From Cupriavidus basilensis (GTDB lineage Bacteria; Pseudomonadota; Gammaproteobacteria; Burkholderiales; Burkholderiaceae), in the NCBI RefSeq assembly GCF_029335485.1, contig NZ_JARJLM010000315.1, positions 1 through 54,053 on the forward strand: a DNA stretch of 54,053 nt, written 5' to 3'. The position numbers and the translations under genes are program-made. The notes beneath the pieces were generated by a model. That model was not told where the DNA came from, ran no database searches, and saw nothing but the letters and a program-made list of their open reading frames with translations. The stretch's first letter is position 1. Each line of letters opens with the position of its first letter. This document shows positions 1-9,647 of this stretch, piece by piece.

Positions 1-150
1 CGTGGCGCATGGAACGGCAGTTCACAGGGGCGGCGAAACACCGCCCGGATTGCAAGAGCCTGCGCGCTGCATCTGGCCGCACTATAGCATGAGCCGCGTG
101 GTAACGGGCGTGTGCGGCAGTCCGCGGCATCGGGTTTCTCCTCGGATCGA
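1..150 (-). other. Left edge, downstream of the SWIM gene; unassigned open frame
   Basis: Immediately downstream of the SWIM gene its stop overlaps an ATG in an ATGA arrangement at 151-154. From there, or from an ATG at 130 preceded by AGGAGA, the minus strand stays open to the window edge. The roughly 43 visible residues match no family I know and are Arg/Ala rich, so I do not call a gene. A TATAGT element at about 83-88 could equally mark this as intergenic. SWIM/HEAT pairs are usually followed by an AAA ATPase and a VWA protein; what can be read here does not look like the start of either. Confidence 0.25.
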
Positions 151-1866
151 TCATGATTCCATTCCTTCCTTGTCGGCAGCCGTGGCTGCCGCCGCCAGGC
201 GCAGTGCGTCCAGCCGTGGCTGGGCAAGCAGCCGCAGGGCCAGCATATGGCTGCAGGGACCGCGGCGCAGCCGGTTCTGCCGGTAGTGGTTGCAGGTGCA
301 GTGCGCATCGGTGATCTGTTCGTCGGCATCGAGGCTGAGCTGCGGCGATGCGCTTTGCCGGCCTTGCCTGACTTCGCCGCGGATACGCAGCCTGCTTTCG
401 TCCCGTTCGATGCCCGTCAGTTTCACGCTGCCTGCGTGCACCAGCTTCAGCGCAGCGTCTTCCTCCGTGCTATCCAGCAGCAGCTGTTCCAGCATGAGCG
501 GATCGCGGCTGAGTTCGCGCCAGGCAAAGCGTGCCGCCGGCAGGTCGTACACGGCGCGGCCGGCTTGCAGCCACGACGCAAGCGCGGCCCGCACATCGGC
601 TTCGGGCAGGCCCGTTCTCGCTGCAATCTCCCCTGGCGTGGCTTGCCAGTGGCGCTGCAGATCCTGCGCAACCTGCAGCTTGGCCGCATCGCTCACCGCA
701 TGTCGCGGCGCGAGGAGGTTGAAGCGCGCCGAAGCCGACCAATCGCTGGCTGACCAGCCTGTCAGTCCCAGCGTCACGGTGACCTCCCCCAGCTCCACCA
801 CCCAGAAGCTGGGCATGCCGCTCTCCAGCAGATGCACGCGCACCCGCGTGGCGAGCCCGATGAGCCGTTCCAGCGTGAGCAGGCGGCGGCGGCCCCAAAG
901 GCGGATGGTGCGGGGCTGCGTCAGCGTCGCGCCCAGCAACTGGCTGCGGCGCGTGGGCAGGACGATGTCCCAGGGCTCGAATACCAGCCGAGGCGTCGCG
1001 TTTGGCGACAGCTCGAAGCGGATGGAGCGCGGCCCGCCGCGTTCGCGGTGCTGGCGCAGCACGGCGCAGATGCTGTGCAGGTCCATGGGATGGAGGTCCA
1101 GCACCGTGGCCGGCAGTGCCATCGCGCTCGAGACCTGCATGAAACCGCGCAGCCAGCTGTCCGGCAACTCGATCTTTTCCTCGCGCAAGGCCGGATCGTC
1201 GCCTACCGACACGCTGAAGCCCGCGGGGTCGACGCCAAAGCGCGTTTCCTTGTAGTCGCGAATCTTCTGGAACTCGTCGTAGAGGCTGGCCGAGTAGTCG
1301 ATATTGGTCGTTCCGCAGGCCATCCCGCCGATACGGGCGAAGACATCGTGCGAGACGCTGACGGCGCAATAGCTGGATTCGTCCTGGCTGAAAGCCTCGA
1401 AAAGCAGCCGGTCGGGATGCACGGTGATCACCGGGTCGAGCACATACCAGGCGTCGCGATTGGCGTTGTACAGCCAATCGAAATACTTCTGCTGCGCCGC
1501 GTAGAAAGGCTTGAGCACAGCGGACTTCTGCGCGCGCAGGCTGGTCAGCTCGGCGCCCAATGCTTCAGCGCGTTGCTTCAGCTCGCCGGCTCCCGCCATG
1601 AAGCGGGCCAACAGCGTCTGCTCGTTGGCTTCGCACCATTGGCGATAGGCCGTCCTGTCCCGTCCACGCGTGCGCATGTCGCTGACCACGACATCGTGCA
1701 GCGCCGACAGCGCCTCGCGGAAATACAGGTGTGTCAGCCCGTCGCGGCGGAGCACCCCATCGAACCAGGTTGGCGGGCGCAGCGTGTCCGGCGCGAACTG
1801 AAAGGCCTGCGCCGCGTGCGAATCCTCGACGGTCGTGCCGCCGTAGTACTGATAGCGGAATTTCAT
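151..1866 (-). CDS. SWIM zinc-finger protein
   Basis: This is a 571-residue protein with a SWIM zinc finger near its C-terminus: CxC at residues 523-525 and CxH at 538-540, separated by 12 residues. SWIM domains bind zinc and mediate protein or DNA contacts. The first ~500 residues carry no domain I recognise; they are mixed alpha/beta and include a Trp-rich helical stretch around 60-170. The gene starts 10 bp after the stop of the large HEAT-like gene on the same strand, so the two are almost certainly cotranscribed. E. coli YehQ is a comparable SWIM protein in a locus with AAA and VWA partners. The SWIM assignment is seen directly; a role with a MoxR-type ATPase is inferred from family context. 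Confidence 0.85.
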   Translation of the reverse strand: MKFRYQYYGGTTVEDSHAAQAFQFAPDTLRPPTWFDGVLRRDGLTHLYFREALSALHDVVVSDMRTRGRDRTAYRQWCEANEQTLLARFMAGAGELKQRAEALGAELTSLRAQKSAVLKPFYAAQQKYFDWLYNANRDAWYVLDPVITVHPDRLLFEAFSQDESSYCAVSVSHDVFARIGGMACGTTNIDYSASLYDEFQKIRDYKETRFGVDPAGFSVSVGDDPALREEKIELPDSWLRGFMQVSSAMALPATVLDLHPMDLHSICAVLRQHRERGGPRSIRFELSPNATPRLVFEPWDIVLPTRRSQLLGATLTQPRTIRLWGRRRLLTLERLIGLATRVRVHLLESGMPSFWVVELGEVTVTLGLTGWSASDWSASARFNLLAPRHAVSDAAKLQVAQDLQRHWQATPGEIAARTGLPEADVRAALASWLQAGRAVYDLPAARFAWRELSRDPLMLEQLLLDSTEEDAALKLVHAGSVKLTGIERDESRLRIRGEVRQGRQSASPQLSLDADEQITDAHCTCNHYRQNRLRRGPCSHMLALRLLAQPRLDALRLAAAATAADKEGMES

Positions 1867-1876
1867 GGTATTGGCG

Positions 1877-4800
1877 TTAGCTGCGCGCTACTGCGGGAAC
1901 GGCACGGCGGTGCGCGCCGCGTGCCTCGGGCGCGACCCATTCGAGAAACGGCAGCACGATGCCTGGATGGCGCGCCGCGATATCGCGCAGGCCGGCCACA
2001 TACTGCGGCTGGTCGGTCAGGCTCGCACCGACCACCTGGCGCGCGAAAATGTCTGCTACCACCGCTGCGCAGGCCGGCGCTTTTACCTGCTGGCGCAGGA
2101 AGTCGACAATGCGCGATTTGGCCGCCCGGGCGCGATGCACCTGGCTCAGCACCGTCAGGAAGTACGGCTGCAGTTGCCGCAGGCGTTCGGCGCGCGGCTC
2201 GTCCGCCTCGGCAGGCAATTCAAGCAGCCATTGCGTCACGAAGAGCTGAACCGAATTGCCCGGGTGTTGCGCCAGTCGGAGCAGGCATAGACTGGCCTCG
2301 GGCGCCCGCATGCGCCGCGTTAGCCTTGCGCGTCCAAGCGCCTGCACCCAGGCCTGCGGGTGATCGACCCATGCGATGAGCAGTTCGGGCGTCAGCGATG
2401 CTTCGGGCAGCCGCTCGCCCAGCAACTGGCGGGCATACCGTTGCGTGTCCTCGAAGGTGCTGTTGGCCACTGGCAGCAGCTGCGCGGCCTGCTCGGGCGT
2501 GACGCGTAGCGGCTCACCCAGTTGCGCGTCGAGGCTGCGCATGGCGCGCTGGCGCACCGCCACATCCGCGTGGCGAAGCAGCGTGGCCCATTGGCGCAGG
2601 CTGAATTCGGCATCGGCCAGCTGCGCCAGCGTCCAGGCGCCATAGCGCTGAGCGCCCGCCGTGCGCGCCTGCAAGGAACGCCAGCAGCCCCGGGCGTCCC
2701 GCGCCGGAGCCGCTGCAGCCAGCGGGCCCGTAAGCCAGCGCAGCAGATCATCGTGCAGGCCATGCGCGGCTTCGCTGCGAAACAGGGCCGCATGCAGGTG
2801 CTCGGCCAGGCCACGGCTCGCGTCCGGGGCGAGCGCCAGCCGTTCAATGGCCACGGCGACGGCGGCACGCACGCCGGCATCCGCATGCAGTGCGAATTCG
2901 GCCAGCAACGCGGATTGGCTTTGCAGCACGGTATCGGGCAGCGCCGCCAGCAGGCGCACGCCGCAGGCGCAGCGCCTGGCCTCGTCGGAAGCCAGCAATG
3001 CGTGCAGGGTGGCCGGCGGCAGGCTCGCAAGGCCGGCGCGATGATGCACAAGCCAGACGGTGGCGACCTCGGTCACCGCCAGCGCGGGGTGCAAAAGCAA
3101 GGAGTGCAGCGCGGACGGCGGCACGGAGGCGGCGTGCGCCGCCAGTGCGCCGGCCAGCAAGTCCTGCAACTGCTGTGCGATTTCGGGTAGCGCGGGCGCG
3201 TCGTCATCCAGCGGCAGCAAGGCTTCCAACAACTCGCCGAGCAGTACCGCGGGCGGGGCCAGCAACGCCAGCGCCTGGCCTTGAACGCGTATCGTGGCCT
3301 GCGGCGACAGCAGCAACGCAGCCACGAAATCGGCGCGGCCGGCCAGTCCGGCGGGCGCGCGTGCCAGCTCGCCGGCAAGCAGCGCGACAGCGTCGGCGTC
3401 GCTGCTGCGCGTGAGTGCGATCAGCAGAGGCAGGCGCTTATCCAGCGCGTGCAGGCCGGCGAGCTTGTGCCGCACGGCCGCCAGCGCAACGGCCGCGGTA
3501 TGCGGGTAGCGGCTGGCCAACAGCATGCCGAGCGAGGTGGCCGGCGCGTCGGCCAGATAGGGCACGTGGTCCTGCAGCGCTCGCGCTGCCACCCACTGCA
3601 CAAGCGAGGAGTGGCTGTGCAGCGCCAGTGCCACCAGGGCCTGCGGATTCGCGTCCCACATCTCGCGCCCGCCCTCCACGCGCTGCGCTGGCGGCCGCGC
3701 AAGATCCAGCGGGTCCAAGGTCCACCAGCGGCCGCTGCGCCGGCTTGCCTGGAGCGCCGGCCAGTGCGGCAACAACAGCTGCGAGACGAGCAGCCAGCCG
3801 GCTGCGCCGTCGTAATGGCGGCACAGCGTGGCATAGCGGCCATCGACGTACTGCCAGCGGTTCTCTTTGCGGCGCCGGGCATGCAGCTCGTCATCCAGCT
3901 GGAGCAGCAGTGCAACCGCCAGCTCCGGCGCGGCGCTGTGGCCGATCCGCTGCAAGCGGCGCAGGGTGCGCAGGCCACGGGCACGCAGGTAGGCACGCGT
4001 AGGGCCGGCATAGGCGCCGGCCGCACGGCCTTGCGCAGGCGTGGATTCGAAACGCGCATGCAGCAGCGCCAGCGTGCCGGCGTCGCGCCGCAGTTCGGCA
4101 GTCTTGTAGATCGCACGCACTGCCGCGAAGCACCCTGCTTCGAGCGGTGCCGTGCGCAGATGCTCGTGCACAGCCTGCCTGGCAGTGGAGTCGATGAGCG
4201 CCAGGTCGTAACCGTCGAGCAGCCATTGCGGATATTCGCCAACGCTGGCCGCGGCCGTTTCCGGTTTGGCGCCCCTGGCCTGCCACCGCGCGGCCAAGGG
4301 CTGCAGCGCGGCCTTGCGCCCGGCGTCGTCGCCGGCCAGCAGCAGCCAGGCCTGGCGCGCCATGCGCCGCGTGGCGGGCGAACGTCCGCGCTCGGCCAGT
4401 TCACCCATCGCGGCACGCGCTCCCGTGTCGTCCAGGCGGCCCAGGGCCACCGCCAGGCAGTAGTCGAGCAAGTCGTCGCTGCTGCCGAGCAGGCTCACCA
4501 AACGCGGCGCCAGGGCACGCAGCGCCTGCTGGCTCGCCAGGTCGGTCGTGGCGGCATCGCTGCGCTCGGCCACGCGCCAGACACTGCGCGCTTGCCGTGC
4601 AGGCGGCAGCAACCGCCAGGCGGAGAGGGAGAAGCGCTGCACCAGCGCCGCCACATCCGGCGCCGGTACAGATGCGGAAAGCGGATCGGCAAATGCGGCC
4701 GGGGCCGCCGCCGTTGCGGCCGTCACGGCTTGCAGTTCAGGAAAACCAGCATGTTCGCGCAAGACATCGCCGACAGCCAGCCTGCGCAGCAGGTAACCGA

Positions 4801-5020
4801 CGGCGCGGCGATGGGCCACGGCCAGCGTACAGGGTACGGCTGTGAGCGTACTCTCAGTTTCGGAGATCACCCTGTCCCCGCTCCAACGCTGCCGGCGGCA
4901 TGCGACTACAAAGCGCGACTGATCATTGTCATCCTGCAGGTCCAGCTCAATCAGCTCGACAACGACGGTGCACGTCCGTTCGCGCCCCTGTTCGAGCATG
5001 GCTCGGGCGAATCGCCGCAT
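1877..5020 (-). CDS. Very large HEAT-like helical repeat protein
   Basis: This 1047-residue protein is dominated by Leu/Ala-rich helical pairs of about 30-40 residues from roughly residue 140 to the end, such as the stretches around 470-760 that repeat a pattern of short helices split by Ala-Asp or Pro turns. This is typical of HEAT/ARM scaffolds. The first ~100 residues are mixed and not assigned; a divergent WGR-like module, as in MolR/YehI proteins, is possible but not convincing. There is no signal peptide, so it is cytoplasmic. It is the first gene of a two-gene unit with the SWIM protein. ATG at 5020 is chosen as the first start in a frame without nearby alternatives, although its ribosome site is poor. 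The open frame on the opposite strand (3281-5059) is a mirror of its codon bias. Confidence 0.75.
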   Translation of the reverse strand: MRRFARAMLEQGRERTCTVVVELIELDLQDDNDQSRFVVACRRQRWSGDRVISETESTLTAVPCTLAVAHRRAVGYLLRRLAVGDVLREHAGFPELQAVTAATAAAPAAFADPLSASVPAPDVAALVQRFSLSAWRLLPPARQARSVWRVAERSDAATTDLASQQALRALAPRLVSLLGSSDDLLDYCLAVALGRLDDTGARAAMGELAERGRSPATRRMARQAWLLLAGDDAGRKAALQPLAARWQARGAKPETAAASVGEYPQWLLDGYDLALIDSTARQAVHEHLRTAPLEAGCFAAVRAIYKTAELRRDAGTLALLHARFESTPAQGRAAGAYAGPTRAYLRARGLRTLRRLQRIGHSAAPELAVALLLQLDDELHARRRKENRWQYVDGRYATLCRHYDGAAGWLLVSQLLLPHWPALQASRRSGRWWTLDPLDLARPPAQRVEGGREMWDANPQALVALALHSHSSLVQWVAARALQDHVPYLADAPATSLGMLLASRYPHTAAVALAAVRHKLAGLHALDKRLPLLIALTRSSDADAVALLAGELARAPAGLAGRADFVAALLLSPQATIRVQGQALALLAPPAVLLGELLEALLPLDDDAPALPEIAQQLQDLLAGALAAHAASVPPSALHSLLLHPALAVTEVATVWLVHHRAGLASLPPATLHALLASDEARRCACGVRLLAALPDTVLQSQSALLAEFALHADAGVRAAVAVAIERLALAPDASRGLAEHLHAALFRSEAAHGLHDDLLRWLTGPLAAAAPARDARGCWRSLQARTAGAQRYGAWTLAQLADAEFSLRQWATLLRHADVAVRQRAMRSLDAQLGEPLRVTPEQAAQLLPVANSTFEDTQRYARQLLGERLPEASLTPELLIAWVDHPQAWVQALGRARLTRRMRAPEASLCLLRLAQHPGNSVQLFVTQWLLELPAEADEPRAERLRQLQPYFLTVLSQVHRARAAKSRIVDFLRQQVKAPACAAVVADIFARQVVGASLTDQPQYVAGLRDIAARHPGIVLPFLEWVAPEARGAHRRAVPAVARS

Positions 5021-5591
5021 CCACTACCCCCCCATTCTCCACGTTGCGCGGCAGTGTAGCAGTTCTCTTATTCGTCATGAAGCCGAGATCGAATGCCGCG
5101 ATTCACCCATCCGAACCCGAATACCGCATACATCAATGCATAGAAGGGAAAGGTACGGCCGGCGCCCAGGCGGGCAGCGGTCTATATTCAGACTTTTCTG
5201 TATCAAATATCAGAAAAATCTGATCGATTGTTGAAGAAATTTCCCCATGAACTGAGAGTAGCGCGGCCTGTACATGCCAGCAAATCGATTCATCTTATTG
5301 ATTGGCGGTGTTTGGGTGGCGAAGGGAATGGGATCGGTCTAAGCTTCGTCTTTGTCAATCATTGAGATGTGCATTGACCCCACTTGCATTCCCGATGGGT
5401 GCAGGCTTCCGTCGCGTTGTTTCATAAATCGGAAACCCTCCCTCTGGGAGTCTGAAAGTTGCGGCATTTCGTCGGTCTGCGATCGCTTTTCGCATGACCT
5501 TCAGAATGAATGATCACTTTCTTCTGCACCGTCGATCATGCAACGACACCACGCCGGGCCTCGCGCCTGATTCTGACTTTATCTCGTTACA
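5021..5591. other. 571-bp divergent intergenic region
   Basis: This lies between the divergently transcribed HEAT-like and DKNYY genes. It is clearly more AT-rich than its flanks between about 5180 and 5480, as expected for promoters. It contains an inverted repeat ATCAGA-AAAA-TCTGAT at 5209-5224, a possible operator. I see no convincing coding frame or RNA gene. Confidence 0.5.
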
Positions 5592-7289
5592 ATGTCCGAA
5601 CCCCTGTTTCTCTGCGCCAGCATTCCCCTTTCCAAAGGGGGCTTCCAACGCTGGCTCAAGTCCGTGCCGCTATCGGCCGGCGATTTTTCCGATTGGCCCA
5701 TTGCATTCGACGATCTGCCGCCGTCGCTACCGTGCGGGCATGCGACAGTGAAGGACGCGCTGGTCAGCCAACTCGCCAGCAGTCTGGTCGATGGCGATGG
5801 TTTTCTGTTGTGCCGGCACGACGAGGCTCTGGCTGAGTTGCAGGTGGCGGCATGCTTCCGCTACGGTGACTCGCAGGAAACACGTACGGAGGTGCTCGGC
5901 CTCTGCGCGATGCTACGCGGCGTGGCGGTCTGCTACACCGCCGGGACAACGGCCTTCATCCACGTGTTCGACAGCGGCGATCACCGCACCCAGGTTTCCA
6001 TCGCACTGGAAAAGCGGCATAGCGCAACGCGGGAAACCATGTCCGCCTGCACGCCGGGGTGGTTCGACGCCTGGGTAGGCAGCCTGTCGGAGTTCGATCC
6101 GGAAACGGACCTGGGTGCCGCCGTCGCGCCCACCTTGCTGCGCGCGCTGAAAGCCGTCGTCAACGTGGGCGCTGCCCAGGCCACGCCAGAACGTCCCTAC
6201 CGTTATGACCTGTTGTTCTACACCGATGGCAAGCAGGTCTACTCCCACAACGGCCAGGTGCTATCCGGGGCAGAACCGTCGAGCTTTCGCCGGCTGACTG
6301 CGGGAAGCGACAATGAGGCGTTCTACGGTGATCGCCATACCCTTTGGTACAAGGGCATCGGCCCGATGGTACGGGTGCAGACACGTGACCCGGACACGGC
6401 CGTGCGCGGCTTCCGTCCGGGCGGGGCTGACGGCCGGCCATTGCTGTTGTGCGGCAACACGCTCTGGTGCGAGGCTCGACTCGATTACCCTGACAGGCAC
6501 AAGAGCAAAGCGCACTGCGAGCAGAACCGTGCTGCAATCCAGGCACGCGGTGGCATCGTCACCAGCGAAGCCGTGTACGACATGATGTGGCTGCAACCGA
6601 CACAGGTCGATGGCGCCACCTTTGCTCACGTTGAGGACTATGTTTTCGGGGACCTCCAGCGCGTCTACTGGATCGACGGCGACAACGGTATCTCGATTCT
6701 GGAAGGAGAGGCGCCGGACACATTCCGCCGTGTGGGCGAAGTGCTATGCGGGAAACATCATGCACTGTTGTGGTCAACCCGGCTCGATGCCCGACTCGAC
6801 TGCAGCACGTTGCGTTACCTGGGAGGCGAGCGTCACCAAGGCGGCTCCACCTACGCAGATGCTACCCAGCTCTGCTATCTGTCTCATATGCACTGGAATT
6901 CCATCATCCTGGAAGGCGCCGACCGTGACCACTATGCGCGCGCGCCGTTCGATCCAAAACTGTCCTATGACGGCCGCTATGTCTGGTACGACGGCAATCG
7001 CGTCGTCGGGGCGGACGGTGCCACGGTCAGCCCCTGCGAGGACATCGGCACCTCGCAATTCTGGAAAGACGCCCGCCGGGTCTACGCCGGCGCGCAGGTG
7101 CTCAAGGGTGTTGACCCGCAGCGATTCAAGGTCTATCCAAGGTCGGCATATGCACGCCACGGCGGCGACGTGTACTGTGGGAAGAAACGGGTCAGCGGCG
7201 CGGATGCCGACAGCTTCGAAGTGATCGACTTCGGCTACGCACGCGATGCCTATCGGCATTATCGGTACGGCGTTCCGGAGGACAATTAG
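5592..7289 (+). CDS. DKNYY-repeat protein
   Basis: This is a 565-residue protein whose C-terminal two thirds (from about residue 200) consist of repeats of the DKNYY type, with the pattern aromatic-D-x-x-x-V-Y-x-G-x-x-L-x-G-A-D/E-x-x-S-F. Examples lie near residues 210-240, 350-380 and 455-550. DKNYY proteins are widespread, have no assigned enzymatic role, and are thought to form beta-propeller-like or solenoid surfaces. The first ~190 residues are a separate, unassigned domain, possibly recognising a ligand. There is no signal peptide. ATG at 5592 is the first in-frame Met that yields an ordinary N-terminus, but no strong ribosome site precedes it. It stands alone: the upstream gene is divergent and the downstream gene convergent. 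Confidence 0.8.
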   Translation: MSEPLFLCASIPLSKGGFQRWLKSVPLSAGDFSDWPIAFDDLPPSLPCGHATVKDALVSQLASSLVDGDGFLLCRHDEALAELQVAACFRYGDSQETRTEVLGLCAMLRGVAVCYTAGTTAFIHVFDSGDHRTQVSIALEKRHSATRETMSACTPGWFDAWVGSLSEFDPETDLGAAVAPTLLRALKAVVNVGAAQATPERPYRYDLLFYTDGKQVYSHNGQVLSGAEPSSFRRLTAGSDNEAFYGDRHTLWYKGIGPMVRVQTRDPDTAVRGFRPGGADGRPLLLCGNTLWCEARLDYPDRHKSKAHCEQNRAAIQARGGIVTSEAVYDMMWLQPTQVDGATFAHVEDYVFGDLQRVYWIDGDNGISILEGEAPDTFRRVGEVLCGKHHALLWSTRLDARLDCSTLRYLGGERHQGGSTYADATQLCYLSHMHWNSIILEGADRDHYARAPFDPKLSYDGRYVWYDGNRVVGADGATVSPCEDIGTSQFWKDARRVYAGAQVLKGVDPQRFKVYPRSAYARHGGDVYCGKKRVSGADADSFEVIDFGYARDAYRHYRYGVPEDN

Positions 7290-7571
7290 ATGCCATGGAT
7301 GGGCCGCGGGTCCTGGTGCAAATCGCTGGTTGATATAGGAAGCAGCCTTTCAAAAGGTCACTTTGTCATGTGGCGAGGACGGCGTCGACGGCTGGTTCGA
7401 CTGTCTGACGGCGTTTGAGCCATCGGCACTGTCTTGCATCCGACGACCTGGCCTTGCCGCGGAGGACGACTTGCACCGGTGCCAATCCTGCAACCGACTT
7501 GCCCATCCTGCTGCCCACGCCGGCTGCTTTTGGAAAGACAATGACTCCCCCGGGCGACGCCTCCGACGCTG

Positions 7572-8189
7572 CTAGGATCCGCCCACGGTCTTCAACAGCG
7601 CCGATTCGAACATGGCAGCGGGCGAGATGATCGGCTCTTCCCAGGGAATATGCTTGCCGTAGCGTTCCCGCATCCTGGCGCGCACGGCGGGCGTGCTCAG
7701 GTCGAAATCCTTCAGGGGCTGCGGCGCGCCGATTTCCAGGCCGAGCGCGCGCCGATAGGTCTTCCAGACCAGTTCGGAGCAGTAGATCCTGTCATCCGAC
7801 CACGCGAACACCGGGTCATAGGGCCGGCCCAGAAAGCCCTCGCCCACCGTTGCAAGGCGCTGCCGCGCCTTGTCCGTCAGCAGCGATTCGTTGCGCAGCC
7901 GCTTGACCACGTAATGTCCCCGCTCGCCCTGCGCGGCCCATTGGTCCAGCGGCGTGTACGATACCCTGGCCGCAGCCTCCAGCACATAAGGGCGCCCCTG
8001 ACGCTGCACGATCATGCCCATATGGCTGTATGGGGAATGCGTGGCTTGCTGCACGGCCAGGCTTTGCGCCGACCGCGATCGCTGGAAGACCAGGTCGCCG
8101 GTCCGCACATCGGGCGCCGCGGCGGCGGCCATCGACAGCGTGGCCAGCACACCCGCGGCGGCGCGGCGCATCCAGGTCTTTTGCGTCAT
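7572..8189 (-). CDS. YiiX/YebB-like secreted NlpC/P60-type cysteine amidase
   Basis: A 205-residue protein with an N-terminal signal peptide ending near an Ala-Ala-Ala stretch (about residue 23), followed by a permuted papain-like fold of the YiiX/YebB/YaeF group. The catalytic His sits in SPYSHMGMIV and the catalytic Cys in DDRIYCSELVW. The order His-before-Cys is the hallmark of the permuted NlpC/P60 (LRAT-like) families, which cleave amide or thioester bonds in cell-wall or lipid substrates. I place the start at 8189, where the Met directly precedes a basic N-region and hydrophobic core, not at the upstream ATG at 8276 that would bury the signal. It is monocistronic, convergent with the DKNYY gene and divergent from the AraC gene. 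Confidence 0.85.
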   Translation of the reverse strand: MTQKTWMRRAAAGVLATLSMAAAAAPDVRTGDLVFQRSRSAQSLAVQQATHSPYSHMGMIVQRQGRPYVLEAAARVSYTPLDQWAAQGERGHYVVKRLRNESLLTDKARQRLATVGEGFLGRPYDPVFAWSDDRIYCSELVWKTYRRALGLEIGAPQPLKDFDLSTPAVRARMRERYGKHIPWEEPIISPAAMFESALLKTVGGS

Positions 8190-8457
8190 GATTGCGGCTG
8201 CACGGCCGGGCCTGGACGTGTTGATCCTGTCGTACGAGTTGAAAGTGCGATCGTCATTGTCGTTGTGTGTGGGCATGAAGGACTCGATGCCTCCGACATA
8301 TTACACGCCCCCCCGGTCGTCGCCATAGGCGGGCCAGAGAGGCTGCCGAGCGCTCCGCCAGGCGAGGAATGCCCGCCCGCGGAGCCAGGACAGGCGGCCC
8401 CGAAAACCGCAAAATCTGCAAATCCACTACCGATACAGTGCACCTACTGGAGAACGC

Positions 8458-9294
8458 ATGAAACCTCAAACCCGTGCCCACTACGCCCGGCGGCTGGAGC
8501 CGGTGCTGCTCTGGCTGGCGAGCCACCCGGACGCGGACCCGGAGCTGCATCACCTGGCCGATCTGGCTTGCCTGTCCCCCTACCACTTCCACCGCGTCTA
8601 CCGCGCGATGATGGGGGAGACGGTGAGCGCCACGGTGCAGCGCATGCGCATGCACCGCGCAGCGGTTGCGCTGGCGGCGGGCAGGGGTTCCTTGCGTGAG
8701 GTAGCGCTGCACGCCGGCTACGCGTCGGACGCCGCGTTCAACCGAGCATTCGGCGCAGCCTTCGGCATTTCGCCCGGGCGGTATCGCGCGGCCCGCTCCA
8801 GCCCCTTCGACCCTCAGGAGCCCACTATGTATCCCCTCACCCTCGAACCCTTTCCCGGCGTCATTCTGGCCGCGCTGCCCCACCGAGGCAGCTATCAGGA
8901 CATCGGCCCGGTTTTCGACCGCCTCTACATGCTGGCCGGCAGCCGCGGCCTGGTGGGCCGCGACGCCAGCGGCTATGGCGTGTACTTCGACGACCCCGAG
9001 CAGGTGCCGGTCGACGCGCTGCGCTCGCTGGCCGGCGTGCCCGTGCCAGCGGACACGCCCCTGGGCGATAGCCTGGAGCGCTTCGAGATCCCGGCAGGAC
9101 GTTGCGCCGTGCTGACCTACACCGGGCCCTACAACGAGATGGGCAAGGCCTACAACTGGATGTTCTCCGAGTGGCTGCCCGCCAGCGGCATGGAGCCGGC
9201 CAACATCCCGATGTTCGAGCAGTACCTCAACGACCCCAGGACCACGTTGCCGGCGCAGTTGCAGACGCGCATCTTCCTGCCGATCAAGGATTGA
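8458..9294 (+). CDS. AraC-type regulator with GyrI-like effector domain
   Basis: A 278-residue two-domain regulator. Residues ~8-107 form an N-terminal AraC helix-turn-helix pair: HHLADLACLSPYHFHRVYR is the first helix set, and EVALHAGYASDAAFNRAF with the closing ISPGRYR the second. Residues ~122-278 form a GyrI/SbmC-like ligand-binding domain, with the typical hydrophobic strand start and a conserved YGVYFDDPE segment. In this family (E. coli Rob, B. subtilis BltR relatives) the GyrI domain binds hydrophobic or cationic drugs and activates efflux genes. The HTH at the N-terminus, not the C-terminus, is usual for this subgroup. No target operon is adjacent, so its regulon cannot be read from the window. 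Confidence 0.9.
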   Translation: MKPQTRAHYARRLEPVLLWLASHPDADPELHHLADLACLSPYHFHRVYRAMMGETVSATVQRMRMHRAAVALAAGRGSLREVALHAGYASDAAFNRAFGAAFGISPGRYRAARSSPFDPQEPTMYPLTLEPFPGVILAALPHRGSYQDIGPVFDRLYMLAGSRGLVGRDASGYGVYFDDPEQVPVDALRSLAGVPVPADTPLGDSLERFEIPAGRCAVLTYTGPYNEMGKAYNWMFSEWLPASGMEPANIPMFEQYLNDPRTTLPAQLQTRIFLPIKD

Positions 9295-9647
9295 CTCGGG
9301 CTCTCTGCGGCGCACGGCCTTCGTTCGCACCGGCGAACAGGCCGCTGCGCGCTCATCGGCCGGCAGTCGCGACGGTCGCAGTGAGCACACTGGTTGCGCA
9401 AGGGCCCCGAAGACGAGAGAAGCGGCTGATGCGTTCCGGGGTCCGAACGCAAAGCAGAAGCCTGCATGGCGTTGGGAAGCTATTGTCAAGGGCGGCCGCT
9501 CACTCTCGCTTGCCAGAAACCGGGGGCCTCGAAAAGTATATGGCTTTGAATACCGTGAGCATCAGGAAATATGTGACGCCATGGCTGTGACAGCGCGGCG
9601 CAGGTTCCGCCATGCAAGCGCGCGGGCACAGCCGCCGGACACCATGC
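9295..9647. other. 353-bp convergent intergenic region
   Basis: This lies between the converging AraC-GyrI and alcohol dehydrogenase genes. Short frames exist on both strands but none has a ribosome site, family resemblance or consistent codon bias. I see no strong hairpin or repeat. Confidence 0.5.

Noticed and set aside
3281-5059. 592-residue open frame on the plus strand opposite the HEAT-like gene
   Set aside because: It has Arg/Gln-rich low-quality sequence without any motif and mirrors the GC-rich third positions of the real gene on the other strand. The same applies to the 515-residue frame at 832-2379.
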